DNA of 10,740 bases from contig JAFVSF010000118.1 of NCBI GenBank assembly GCA_017503885.1, forward strand, positions 1 through 10,740, written 5' to 3'. Below the pieces are notes generated by a model. It ran no database searches. It saw only the letters and a list, made by a program, of their open reading frames with translations, and was not told the DNA's origin. The position numbers and the translations under genes are program-made. This document shows, piece by piece, positions 1-4,742 of the stretch; position 1 is the first letter of the stretch; every line of letters starts with the position of its first letter. The DNA comes from Clostridia bacterium. Lineage in GTDB: Bacteria > Bacillota > Clostridia > Christensenellales > Borkfalkiaceae.

Positions 1-57
1 CGAACCTGTGACCCCCTGCTTGTAAGGCAGATGCTCTCCCAACTGAGCTATGCTCCC
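1..57 (-). tRNA. tRNA-Val (anticodon TAC), 3' end cut by the window edge
   Basis: Read on the minus strand the sequence starts GGGAGCA (acceptor arm), then TA, a D-arm GCTC/GAGC around AGTTGGGA, an anticodon stem TCTGC/GCAGG around the loop CTTACAA, a GGGTC variable loop, and the start of the T-arm ACAGGTTCG. The loop gives anticodon TAC, so valine. About 16-19 nt (rest of the T-arm, acceptor 3' strand, CCA) lie left of position 1. No other tRNA is visible to its right, so it is the first tRNA of its transcript. Confidence 0.93.
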
Positions 58-73
58 ATCCGATTGCTCATAT

Positions 74-102
74 ACTATAACAAATTTATTTTTAAAAGGC
101 AA
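74..102 (-). promoter_or_regulatory. Sigma-A-type promoter of the tRNA-Val transcript
   Basis: On the minus strand TTGCCT (97-102) is followed after 17 bp by TATAGT (74-79), which puts the start near position 67, about 10 nt before the mature tRNA 5' end. Spacing and sequence fit a strong vegetative promoter for a stable RNA. Confidence 0.75.
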
Positions 103-150
103 GCGTTTTTACGTACATTTTTAAAATTTTTATAAAAATTTTTTTGGAAT

Positions 151-187
151 AAAAAACGGCTTTTGCCTTTTTGCAAAAACCGTTTTT
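151..187. terminator. Rho-independent terminator after the lipoprotein pair
   Basis: The arms at 151-166 and 173-187 pair as AAAACGG and TTTTGC blocks with one C/A mismatch and a loop of about 6 nt. A run of T follows on either strand, so it works in both directions. It begins 4 bp past the stop codon of the minus-strand lipoprotein gene ending at 192 and separates it from the tRNA promoter. Confidence 0.8.
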
Positions 188-191
188 ATTC

Positions 192-674
192 TTAATCTTT
201 TGTATCTTCTATTGCATTTTCTGTTCCAAACCAAACATATTTCCCAGAGTACCCTCTTACCAAATCTTTATATTCATCCTCATAAGTGTCAATTTCTTCC
301 CTTACGTAATCAAGATTTTCTTCTAATATATTTGATTTGTATTCATCTATAGCATATTGCAAAAGTTCTAAATAGCTTTCTTCTTCCTTATGAACGCAGT
401 CCTGTTGCTTAAAGTACATTTTTGCGGATTTAGCACAGTCAAATTCCATAAATATAATCCAGTCCTCTCCGTTTGTTGCAATGAATGCCTTTTCAACTAT
501 GCACTCTAAATAACCTTCACCTTCTACTTCTTCCGTTTGATAATCCTCTCTTTCTAGATTTCGCATTGCTTCTTTTGTGTCTAATTTAGGTTTCATATCT
601 CTACAAGCACTAAAAAACAAACTGTTAGTTACCACAATAAATATACCTAGTAGGCTTAATATTACTTTTTTCAT
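192..674 (-). CDS. Small acidic lipoprotein, paralogue of the next gene
   Basis: This 160-residue protein is predicted to be secreted and lipid-anchored. It has a KK-type N-terminus, a hydrophobic stretch at residues 4-22 and the lipobox FSAC, with Cys24 as the lipidated residue. The mature part is rich in Glu/Asp and looks helical. I recognise no domain family. It shares features with the 190-residue protein encoded just upstream: Cys24 at the same position, an F-[DE]-C...A..Y segment (residues 78-87), and a C-terminal YVWFG (146-150) followed by a short polar tail. The start has a good site (AAGGA plus a G-rich run just before ATG). Only 13 bp separate it from the upstream gene, so both come from one mRNA ending at the hairpin at 151-187. 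Function unknown; the tandem copies point to gene duplication. Confidence 0.85.
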   Translation of the reverse strand: MKKVILSLLGIFIVVTNSLFFSACRDMKPKLDTKEAMRNLEREDYQTEEVEGEGYLECIVEKAFIATNGEDWIIFMEFDCAKSAKMYFKQQDCVHKEEESYLELLQYAIDEYKSNILEENLDYVREEIDTYEDEYKDLVRGYSGKYVWFGTENAIEDTKD

Positions 675-687
675 TCCTTATCCCCCA

Positions 688-1260
688 TTATCTACCTTTT
701 GTTTGCTTTAAATATTCCTTATTTCCAAACCAAACGTAAACCCCTTTTCTACCTACTACAAAGTTTTGTAAGTACTCCTCAAGCTCCTCTATGCTTTCTT
801 CTAGCCCATTCTCTTCATCTTTACTTAATTCGTCCTTGTACTTTTTTAATAAGTATTCCTTATATTCTAGCACGGTTTTTCTAGATTCGTATTCATAAAT
901 ATATATAAATTCGTAAAGCTTTTTAGCATCTGCCTTGCTCTCGCATTCAAATACGCCGCACAAATATTCAAACGAAAACAAATCTTCTGAGTCAAAGTCA
1001 GTAATTAAACTCTTTAATATAATAGCATCTTTTGTAAAAGCCTCATAACCTGCCATATATGCGTCTCCACCTCTTATTGTGTAAACACTAACGCTATTCA
1101 AAACGTCGTCTTCGTCTGTAAGGTCTTCTGCCAACTCTTCAAAAATCTCTTCGACTTCGTCCAAATCCAACTCGGGCACAAAAAAACTACATGACGACAT
1201 CGTTCCAATGCTCATAAATAGCATTATTACTACAATTGTGACTGTTATTAATTTTTTCAT
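688..1260 (-). CDS. Acidic lipoprotein, first gene of the XRE-controlled pair
   Basis: This 190-residue predicted lipoprotein has a signal peptide at residues 1-23, lipobox MSSC and lipidated Cys24. The mature N-terminus (about 30-52) is strikingly acidic (DLDEVEEIFEELAEDLTDED). The middle has F-E-C...A-K-K-L-Y at about 104-116, a predicted helical Glu/Lys segment runs from 130 to 167, and YVWFG sits at 175-179. The last two features and the Cys24 position are shared with the downstream 160-residue protein. The start codon follows AGGAGA at proper spacing. It is the first gene behind the TTGACA-17-TATAAT promoter at 1306-1334, whose spacer and start site carry palindromes, so expression is probably repressed by the divergent XRE protein. 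No known domain recognised. An envelope role is inferred only from the lipobox. Confidence 0.87.
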   Translation of the reverse strand: MKKLITVTIVVIMLFMSIGTMSSCSFFVPELDLDEVEEIFEELAEDLTDEDDVLNSVSVYTIRGGDAYMAGYEAFTKDAIILKSLITDFDSEDLFSFEYLCGVFECESKADAKKLYEFIYIYEYESRKTVLEYKEYLLKKYKDELSKDEENGLEESIEELEEYLQNFVVGRKGVYVWFGNKEYLKQTKGR

Positions 1261-1283
1261 AAGTTTTTCTCCTATGCTTTATT

Positions 1284-1298
1284 ATTCCATTTTGGAAT
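1284..1298. promoter_or_regulatory. Operator O2, identical palindrome at the transcription start
   Basis: An exact second copy of ATTCCA-TTT-TGGAAT, centred 28 bp from O1 and lying at about +1 to +15 of the lipoprotein transcript. Two identical sites at a spacer and a start site are typical of a repressor that binds cooperatively. Confidence 0.75.
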
Positions 1299-1305
1299 TA
1301 TTTTT

Positions 1306-1334
1306 ATTATAATTCCATTTTGGAATTTTGTCAA
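1306..1334 (-). promoter_or_regulatory. Consensus sigma-A promoter driving the two lipoprotein genes
   Basis: On the minus strand a perfect TTGACA (1329-1334) and a perfect TATAAT (1306-1311) are separated by exactly 17 bp. The expected start is near 1299, giving a leader of about 38 nt to the ATG at 1260. A promoter this strong would need control, and the spacer is filled by an inverted repeat (see operators). Confidence 0.88.
1312..1326. promoter_or_regulatory. Operator O1, palindrome in the promoter spacer
   Basis: ATTCCA-TTT-TGGAAT is a perfect 6-bp inverted repeat around TTT, extended by one further A/T pair at 1311/1327. It occupies the space between the -35 and -10 boxes of the lipoprotein promoter. 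A dimeric HTH protein bound here would block RNA polymerase. The likely ligand is the XRE protein encoded at 1387. Binding is inferred. Confidence 0.75.
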
Positions 1335-1347
1335 GTGCTTTTTATTG

Positions 1348-1353
1348 TATAAT
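1348..1353 (+). promoter_or_regulatory. Probable -10 box of the XRE regulator gene
   Basis: A perfect TATAAT on the plus strand, 33 bp before the ATG at 1387. No good -35 is seen: TTTTGT at 1326-1331 has 16-bp spacing and TTGTCA at 1328-1333 only 14 bp. Either overlaps O1 and the -35 of the divergent promoter, so polymerase or repressor at one promoter would affect the other. Confidence 0.5.
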
Positions 1354-1386
1354 TCATCAATAAAAGCAAAAACTATAGGGTATCTT

Positions 1387-1629
1387 ATGAAAATTAGAAA
1401 GCAGTCGTATGGCACAGCAAATATTGTAGGTAAAAATATAGAAAGATTACGCAAAGAACGAGGAATTAAACAAAAGGATTTTGTTGCAAAAATGCAACTT
1501 TTAGGTTGTGACATAAACCCTTCCAGTTTTTCAAAATTGGAAGGTCAGATTAGGAGTGCAACGGATATTGAAATTTATGCTATTGCAAAAATTTTAGGCA
1601 TCAAAATGGAAGAATTGTTTTCAGAATAA
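1387..1629 (+). CDS. XRE/Cro-type HTH regulator, likely repressor of the lipoprotein pair
   Basis: This 80-residue protein is essentially a single XRE (HTH_3) DNA-binding domain. V-G-K-N-I-E-R-L-R-K-E-R-G (14-26) is helix 1, I-K-Q-K-D-F (27-32) begins helix 2, I-N-P-S-S-F-S-K-L-E-G (43-53) is the recognition helix, and the C-terminal I-Y-A-I-A-K-I-L-G-I-K-M-E-E-L-F is the classic end of the fold. I chose the ATG at 1387 because TAGGG precedes it at about 6 nt. An in-frame TTG at 1345 lies upstream of the probable -10 box and has no ribosome binding site. It is divergent from the lipoproteins, with twin palindromes between them, so it probably acts as an autoregulated repressor of the locus. 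No sensor or protease domain is present, so the inducing signal is unknown. Confidence 0.88.
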   Translation: MKIRKQSYGTANIVGKNIERLRKERGIKQKDFVAKMQLLGCDINPSSFSKLEGQIRSATDIEIYAIAKILGIKMEELFSE

Positions 1630-1633
1630 AAGT

Positions 1634-1671
1634 ATAAAAGCAGGGGTTTCGCACGAAACCCCTGCTTTTAT
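1634..1671. terminator. Bidirectional terminator between convergent genes
   Basis: A near-perfect hairpin: ATAAAAGCAGGGGTTTC pairs with GAAACCCCTGCTTTTAT across a GCAC loop. It lies 4 bp after the XRE stop codon and 30 bp after the stop of the convergent DUF1508 gene, with T-rich flanks on both strands, so it ends both transcripts. Confidence 0.9.
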
Positions 1672-1701
1672 ATCGTTTATCAAATTTTTATATAATACGT
1701 T

Positions 1702-2850
1702 TTAGTCTGCAAGCTTTGCAGTTTTCAAAAATCTTCTTACACTATCTATTGCATTTTGGCATTTAGAAAGTTGTGAATAACTTTCGCCAACGCAAAGCGT
1801 AGATTTTTTATCGTTTCTAAGTTTAAAGAAAAATCTTCCCTTTTTATCAACGTCTATTATAAAATTACCTGCCAAACCGTTTGTAGTAATTGTTTCTATA
1901 GATGCTTTTGCAGAAGAAATAGTAGTGTACGCTTCGCTACTTAAAAGCAATTCTCCATTTGATGCAAAAAGTTGTGCTATATACATATCTTCAACGTCTG
2001 TTACAATCCATTTGCCACTATACGCCGTATTCTTGTCAACTTTGACCTCTTCTTTAGGAATAACGTACTGTATGAGCGTAACGTCTTTTTCAACCTCTTC
2101 TGAAATAGGTGCATCGGCAAACCTTTTTACCGAATCTATTGCAGAAATACACGACGCCTTGGTTGGATAAGTTTCCCCAACGCATAAAAACCTGTTTTGT
2201 GCAGTTTTAAGTTTAAAATAATAGTTTCTATTTTTATCGCAGTAAAGTTGAAATCCTTCGCCTGCAATACTCTTTTTTATAGTTGAAATTCCTCTTTTTG
2301 CACCCTCTGCTGTCGAATAAATTTCACTAGTCAACATAATCTCGCCGTTTGATGCGTGTAAAAAGGAAACGAATTCTCCCTCGCCTTTTTCTCTTACAAC
2401 CCACTTGCCGACAACCTTTTTAGTTTGCTTTGCCGTGCTTGACGAAGTGGTTTTCTTTGGTTTTGTAGCAGTTTTTTTAGCCGTTTCAGCCGTTTTTGAC
2501 TTAGTAGTGCTTTTAGATACCGTTTTTACAGTTTTCTTTTCTTCTTTTTTCGGCTTAACGTCCTCATTTATAGAAATAGGCTCGCCTTGGTTATTTTCAC
2601 CTAAAGATTGCTCTCTAACCCAAATAAGTTCAGCATTTCCCTCTCGCCTATTTTCGTGCACCACCTCCGTTACTGCAACCTCTTCATCTGGAATAACGGG
2701 AATTTCAGTAAGCATCTTTTCAAGCTTTGCTTGATTTCTCTTTTTGATAGATTGAATTATTGCTACCGATAAAATAAAAATCATTATTATCGTAGCCAAA
2801 GCAACTACTATACACGCTAAATAATTCTCTTTTAAAAAGTCAATAAACAT
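1702..2850 (-). CDS. Membrane-anchored protein with four DUF1508 (YegP-like) units
   Basis: This 382-residue protein has one transmembrane helix (about 10-34) after a short N-terminus and then basic residues, so the bulk is probably cytoplasmic. A low-complexity Lys/Thr/Ala/Ser linker spans about 98-148. Two tandem blocks follow, each holding two DUF1508-like units. Block 1 has F-L-H-A-S-N-G-E-I-M-L-T-S-E (about 163-176) and then Y-F-K-L-K...C-V-G-E-T-Y (211-228). Block 2 has Q-L-F-A-S-N-G-E-L-L-L-S-S-E (293-306) and then F-F-K-L-R...C-V-G-E-S-Y (341-358). Each block ends with A-I-D-S-V-[KR]-R-F. The typical N-G-E-...-S-S-E-x-Y and following A-K-x-x-I pattern supports the family; YegP itself is short. 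The biochemical role of DUF1508 is not established. The start is the ATG at 2850, placed by AAAGGA 8 bp upstream; a TTG six bases further upstream is too close to that site. It has its own promoter and looks monocistronic. Confidence 0.85.
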   Translation of the reverse strand: MFIDFLKENYLACIVVALATIIMIFILSVAIIQSIKKRNQAKLEKMLTEIPVIPDEEVAVTEVVHENRREGNAELIWVREQSLGENNQGEPISINEDVKPKKEEKKTVKTVSKSTTKSKTAETAKKTATKPKKTTSSSTAKQTKKVVGKWVVREKGEGEFVSFLHASNGEIMLTSEIYSTAEGAKRGISTIKKSIAGEGFQLYCDKNRNYYFKLKTAQNRFLCVGETYPTKASCISAIDSVKRFADAPISEEVEKDVTLIQYVIPKEEVKVDKNTAYSGKWIVTDVEDMYIAQLFASNGELLLSSEAYTTISSAKASIETITTNGLAGNFIIDVDKKGRFFFKLRNDKKSTLCVGESYSQLSKCQNAIDSVRRFLKTAKLAD

Positions 2851-2858
2851 TTGCAATT

Positions 2859-2864
2859 TCCTTT
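2859..2864 (-). promoter_or_regulatory. Ribosome binding site deciding the DUF1508 gene start
   Basis: AAAGGA on the minus strand lies 8 bp before the ATG at 2848-2850 but only 2 bp before the alternative TTG at 2854-2856, so it favours the ATG. Confidence 0.7.
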
Positions 2865-2890
2865 GTTCGTAAAAGTTTTTGTCGCATTAC

Positions 2891-2919
2891 AGTATACACC
2901 TTAACTTTAGTATTGTCAA
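2891..2919 (-). promoter_or_regulatory. Strong sigma-A promoter of the DUF1508 gene
   Basis: A perfect TTGACA (2914-2919), 17 bp, then TATACT (2891-2896) on the minus strand. The start is expected near 2885, with a leader of about 35 nt. It suggests constitutive vegetative expression. Confidence 0.85.
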
Positions 2920-2956
2920 TAAGTAACCGTATTTTCACATTTTTATAACAAGAATT

Positions 2957-3205
2957 TTACCCTCTTTTAAATTTTTCTCTAGTTGCCATACCTCCCCTTA
3001 TATGCCGTTGGCTTAAATTAACAAATAATATTTCCTTAACTTTTTGATAATAATCCTCGTTTATCCACTCTAATTTTGTAGTCATATCGCTATGCACGGT
3101 CGACTTTCCCACCCCAAATTCTTTTGCCGTTGCTCGAACGGTCGCATTATGCTCTATTATAAATTCTGCCTCTTTTATTACCCTATCTTCGACGTAACAA
3201 TTCAA
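2957..3205 (-). CDS. spoIIID: Sporulation transcription regulator SpoIIID
   Basis: This 82-residue protein matches SpoIIID, the small DNA-binding protein that in Bacillus and Clostridia acts in the mother cell to switch gene sets between the sigma-E and sigma-K stages. The diagnostic core is T-V-R-A-T-A-K-E-F-G-V-G-K-S-T-V-H-S-D (22-40), a helix-turn-helix with the family's K-E-F-G-V-x-K-S-T-V-H signature. After it come the V-K-E-I-L segment (56-60) and the basic tail R-H-I-R-G-G-x-A-T-R-x-K-F-K (68-80), corresponding to the C-terminal DNA-contacting part. The start is TTG at 3203-3205: GAGAGG lies 8 bp upstream, and the N-terminus M-N-C-Y-V-E-D-R lines up with the known M-H-D-Y-I-K-E-R. It is slightly shorter than the Bacillus protein (about 93) because the C-terminal tail is shorter. 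It stands alone, divergent from an unknown membrane protein gene. Confidence 0.95.
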   Translation of the reverse strand: MNCYVEDRVIKEAEFIIEHNATVRATAKEFGVGKSTVHSDMTTKLEWINEDYYQKVKEILFVNLSQRHIRGGMATREKFKRG

Positions 3206-3213
3206 AACTAAAA

Positions 3214-3219
3214 CCTCTC
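3214..3219 (-). promoter_or_regulatory. Ribosome binding site deciding the TTG start of spoIIID
   Basis: GAGAGG on the minus strand is 8 bp before the TTG at 3203-3205. An in-frame TGA lies just upstream and there is no ATG in between, so TTG is the only credible start. Confidence 0.75.
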
Positions 3220-3292
3220 AAAATATATCTATGCTAAAAATAAGATATAAATTACGGGTTTTAAAAGTTTAAATTGCGTCAATAATTAGCCT

Positions 3293-3997
3293 ATGACTTT
3301 TTTAGAAAATTTTTGCAGATGGGTAGCCCTCGTTCGATTAGGAAATTACTACCCTATATACTTTTTTCTCGCAACGCTTGGCGTTAGTTTAATATTTTTA
3401 TGCCTGCTAATATTTTTTAAACAACTTGGAAAATTGAGTAAATGTATAATTATATTTTTGTTACCGACGGCAATTTCTGTTTGTTCGACAAAAATTATAT
3501 GCGACTATATATACGGCAATCCCCCAAACGTTTTTGCAGTTGCCTTTGCAATATCAATTTTACCCGTTTTGTTTGTAATTTTAAACGTTACTATTTTAAT
3601 TAAACCGAAAGAAAAGGCGATATATAATAGCGAAAAACAACTTATACAGCGACTTTTAGCAGATGAAGAGCCAAACGACAGCCTTTTAACTAAAGAGGTT
3701 TTTAGCAATAATCCATTTAAAAGAATTGAATATTTAACAACACAAAAGGGCTTTTTTGAATACGGTTTTAACGATTTTTCTTTAAACCCATCATATATAG
3801 AAAAATGTATTAACGACCTTTTGAATAAGCCACTAACCTTTGACGACAAGATGGAAGTAGAGCACGTTTTAGACACAGTGCAAAAATATAAGTTAAAAAA
3901 TTTGTCTAATTATGAAAGAGACGTTCTTTCGACAAATTTACAAAAACTTATTAAACTGACGGCAAAATACGACAAAGCAAATAACGACCTTTTATGA
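3293..3997 (+). CDS. Three-helix membrane protein of unknown function
   Basis: This 234-residue protein is of no family I recognise. The N-terminal half has three hydrophobic segments, about 21-43, 51-71 and 79-103, with a short aromatic/Pro loop (Y-I-Y-G-N-P-P) between the second and third. Residues 104-234 are soluble and charged, rich in Lys/Asn/Leu, and begin with K-P-K-E-K. They look helical and are probably cytoplasmic by the positive-inside rule. No signal peptide, lipobox or catalytic motif is evident. The ATG at 3293 is the first start, but no Shine-Dalgarno sequence precedes it, unlike most genes here, so translation may be weak or leaderless. It is divergent from spoIIID with an 87-bp gap, so mother-cell-stage expression is possible but not shown. 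The transcript ends at the hairpin at 4091-4124. Confidence 0.75.
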   Translation: MTFLENFCRWVALVRLGNYYPIYFFLATLGVSLIFLCLLIFFKQLGKLSKCIIIFLLPTAISVCSTKIICDYIYGNPPNVFAVAFAISILPVLFVILNVTILIKPKEKAIYNSEKQLIQRLLADEEPNDSLLTKEVFSNNPFKRIEYLTTQKGFFEYGFNDFSLNPSYIEKCINDLLNKPLTFDDKMEVEHVLDTVQKYKLKNLSNYERDVLSTNLQKLIKLTAKYDKANNDLL

Positions 3998-4090
3998 CAG
4001 CGTTTTTACTTATTTTTCGACGGCAATTTTGCCCACACTTCGACAAATTATTTTTATTGCCCATTACCTAATTTTTTCGTTTTTTCTCCA

Positions 4091-4124
4091 AAAATCCCCT
4101 TGCAAAACCTTGCAAGGGGATTTT
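4091..4124. terminator. Strong bidirectional terminator
   Basis: A perfect 14-bp stem, AAAATCCCCTTGCA (4091-4104) with TGCAAGGGGATTTT (4111-4124), around a 6-nt loop. The A/T ends serve as U-tracts in either direction. It terminates the membrane protein gene on the plus strand and is the first terminator met by transcripts running leftward out of the cupin gene. Confidence 0.88.
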
Positions 4125-4145
4125 ACCTATTCACTGTTAATTGGC

Positions 4146-4160
4146 GCTTATAAGGTTTTA
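4146..4160 (+). repeat. Direct repeat DR1 (15 bp), left copy
   Basis: GCTTATAAGGTTTTA, identical to 4407-4421. It contains the palindrome CTTATAAG. The two copies bracket the structured region, as a target-site duplication or att pair would. Confidence 0.7.
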
Positions 4161-4209
4161 CCTAAAAGCTTAGAAGCGAGTTAGGCTAGGCTAGTTTTAA
4201 TGGGAAGGG

Positions 4210-4230
4210 TTTGGTAGACCTTGGTGGTCA
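4210..4230 (+). repeat. 21-nt internal repeat, copy 1
   Basis: TTTGGTAGACCTTGGTGGTC plus A. It matches 4327-4347 at 20 of 21 positions and carries the GACC/GGTC hairpin around a 5-nt loop. Confidence 0.75.
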
Positions 4231-4326
4231 GCAACGTGACGTTGCATCCGTGTTTTTACTAAACTCTTATAAAATGAGTTTAAAGGGTTAGATGCGAGCA
4301 CACCAAGGCTCGTGAGACCGAAAAGA

Positions 4327-4347
4327 TTTGGTAGACCTTGTTGGTCA
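4327..4347 (+). repeat. 21-nt internal repeat, copy 2
   Basis: TTTGGTAGACCTTGTTGGTC plus A. The only change from copy 1 falls in the hairpin loop (G to T), so the stem is kept. Here the stem extends to 10 bp by pairing TTTGGT with ACCAAA. Confidence 0.75.
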
Positions 4348-4406
4348 CCAAAGTTTTGAGGACGAAACAGTAAACGCAGGTGTGCGAAGTAGATAACCCT
4401 TTAAAA

Positions 4407-4421
4407 GCTTATAAGGTTTTA
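4407..4421 (+). repeat. Direct repeat DR1 (15 bp), right copy, inside the cupin 3' end
   Basis: Second copy of GCTTATAAGGTTTTA. It covers the stop codon and the last codons (K-T-L-stop) of the minus-strand cupin gene, so the repeat unit duplicates a gene end. Confidence 0.7.
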
Positions 4422-4741
4422 GGAACTACTGCGAAAAACACCAAATCCTCATCCCCATCGTTAATTAAACAATGCGAATAGCCTACAGGACAAAAGGTTA
4501 CTGAACCTGCTTTTAAAACTTCAGTTTCGCCGTCGCAAACCGTTTTACCTGTGCCTGAAATTATATAAATAGTTTCACTGTCGGTAAGATGCTTGTGCAT
4601 ACCTACACTGCTATTTGGTTTTAGCCTTGCACTTATAAAGGTAACGTCTTTTTTTGTTAGCATTTTTAAGGCAATACTGCCTTTACCACCTTTAAAATTA
4701 TTTACTATTTCTTCTTTGATATCATTAAAATCTACTCTCAT
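4409..4741 (-). CDS. Single-domain cupin protein
   Basis: This 110-residue small cupin (Cupin_2 type) is a metal-binding beta-barrel. Motif 1 is G-M-H-K-H-...-E-...-G at 47-65, with His49, His51 and Glu56 as likely metal ligands. Motif 2 is G-S-V-T-F-C-P-V-G-Y-S-H-C-L-I-N at 79-94, with His90 as the fourth ligand. The fold is complete and no second domain is fused. Such proteins may be sugar isomerases or epimerases, dioxygenases or simple binding proteins; sequence alone does not decide. The start follows the rhamnosidase stop by 1 bp and its GAGAGG site lies inside the last codons of that gene, so the two are translationally linked. A role in rhamnose or other sugar metabolism is inferred from that neighbour. 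The last codons form one copy of a 15-bp repeat also found at 4146. Confidence 0.87.
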   Translation of the reverse strand: MRVDFNDIKEEIVNNFKGGKGSIALKMLTKKDVTFISARLKPNSSVGMHKHLTDSETIYIISGTGKTVCDGETEVLKAGSVTFCPVGYSHCLINDGDEDLVFFAVVPKTL

Positions 4742-4742
4742 T

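Larger units (their letters stand above)
4161..4423 (+). ncRNA. Candidate structured RNA, class not identified
   Basis: This stretch is mostly non-coding but densely folded. P1 is 10 perfect pairs (4281-4290 with 4394-4403). A purine-rich internal loop follows (GATGCGA against GAAGTAGA), then P2 with 7 perfect pairs (4298-4304 with 4379-4385). P2 closes a junction of three consecutive hairpins: 4307-4319 with a GTGA (GNRA-type) loop and one bulged C; 4327-4352, 10 bp with one bulged A; and 4353-4368. On the 5' side are GACC/GGTC (4217-4229), GCAACG/CGTTGC (4231-4245) and a 7-bp hairpin (4260-4282, which shares two bases with P1). CCTAAAA (4161-4167) can pair with TTTTAGG (4417-4423) to close everything. 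The GNRA loop and purine-rich internal loop favour the plus strand. It matches no riboswitch, tmRNA, RNase P or SRP consensus I know. No clear promoter or terminator of its own is seen, so ends and strand are uncertain. Confidence 0.55.

Noticed and set aside
1..57. tRNA-Val as attachment site for the XRE/lipoprotein module
   Set aside because: Integration normally uses the tRNA 3' end, which is off the left edge. The module is on the 5' side, and no repeat of tRNA sequence is seen in the window.
1345..1386. Longer XRE protein starting at TTG 1345
   Set aside because: The TTG lies upstream of the probable -10 box TATAAT and has no ribosome binding site, while the ATG at 1387 has one.
1521..1542. 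TTCCA...TTGGAA inside the XRE gene, as a third operator
   Set aside because: The arms are 11-12 bp apart instead of 3, and the bases encode the conserved recognition helix, so this is likely coincidence.
3226..3255. Sigma-E-like promoter for spoIIID (GTAATTTA, 14 bp, CATAGATA on the minus strand)
   Set aside because: Spacing is right but several consensus positions fail, and the start would fall at about 3219, on the ribosome binding site itself, leaving almost no leader.
4357..4368. TGAGGACGAAAC resembles the 3' half of a hammerhead ribozyme core
   Set aside because: No CUGAUGA element lies upstream that would pair into helix II and no cleavage triplet is positioned. The segment is better explained as the 4353-4368 hairpin.
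4058..4408. Promoter or terminator for the candidate RNA
   Set aside because: Only weak -35/-10-like strings occur after the hairpin at 4091-4124, and no hairpin with a U-tract follows P1, so no call is made.
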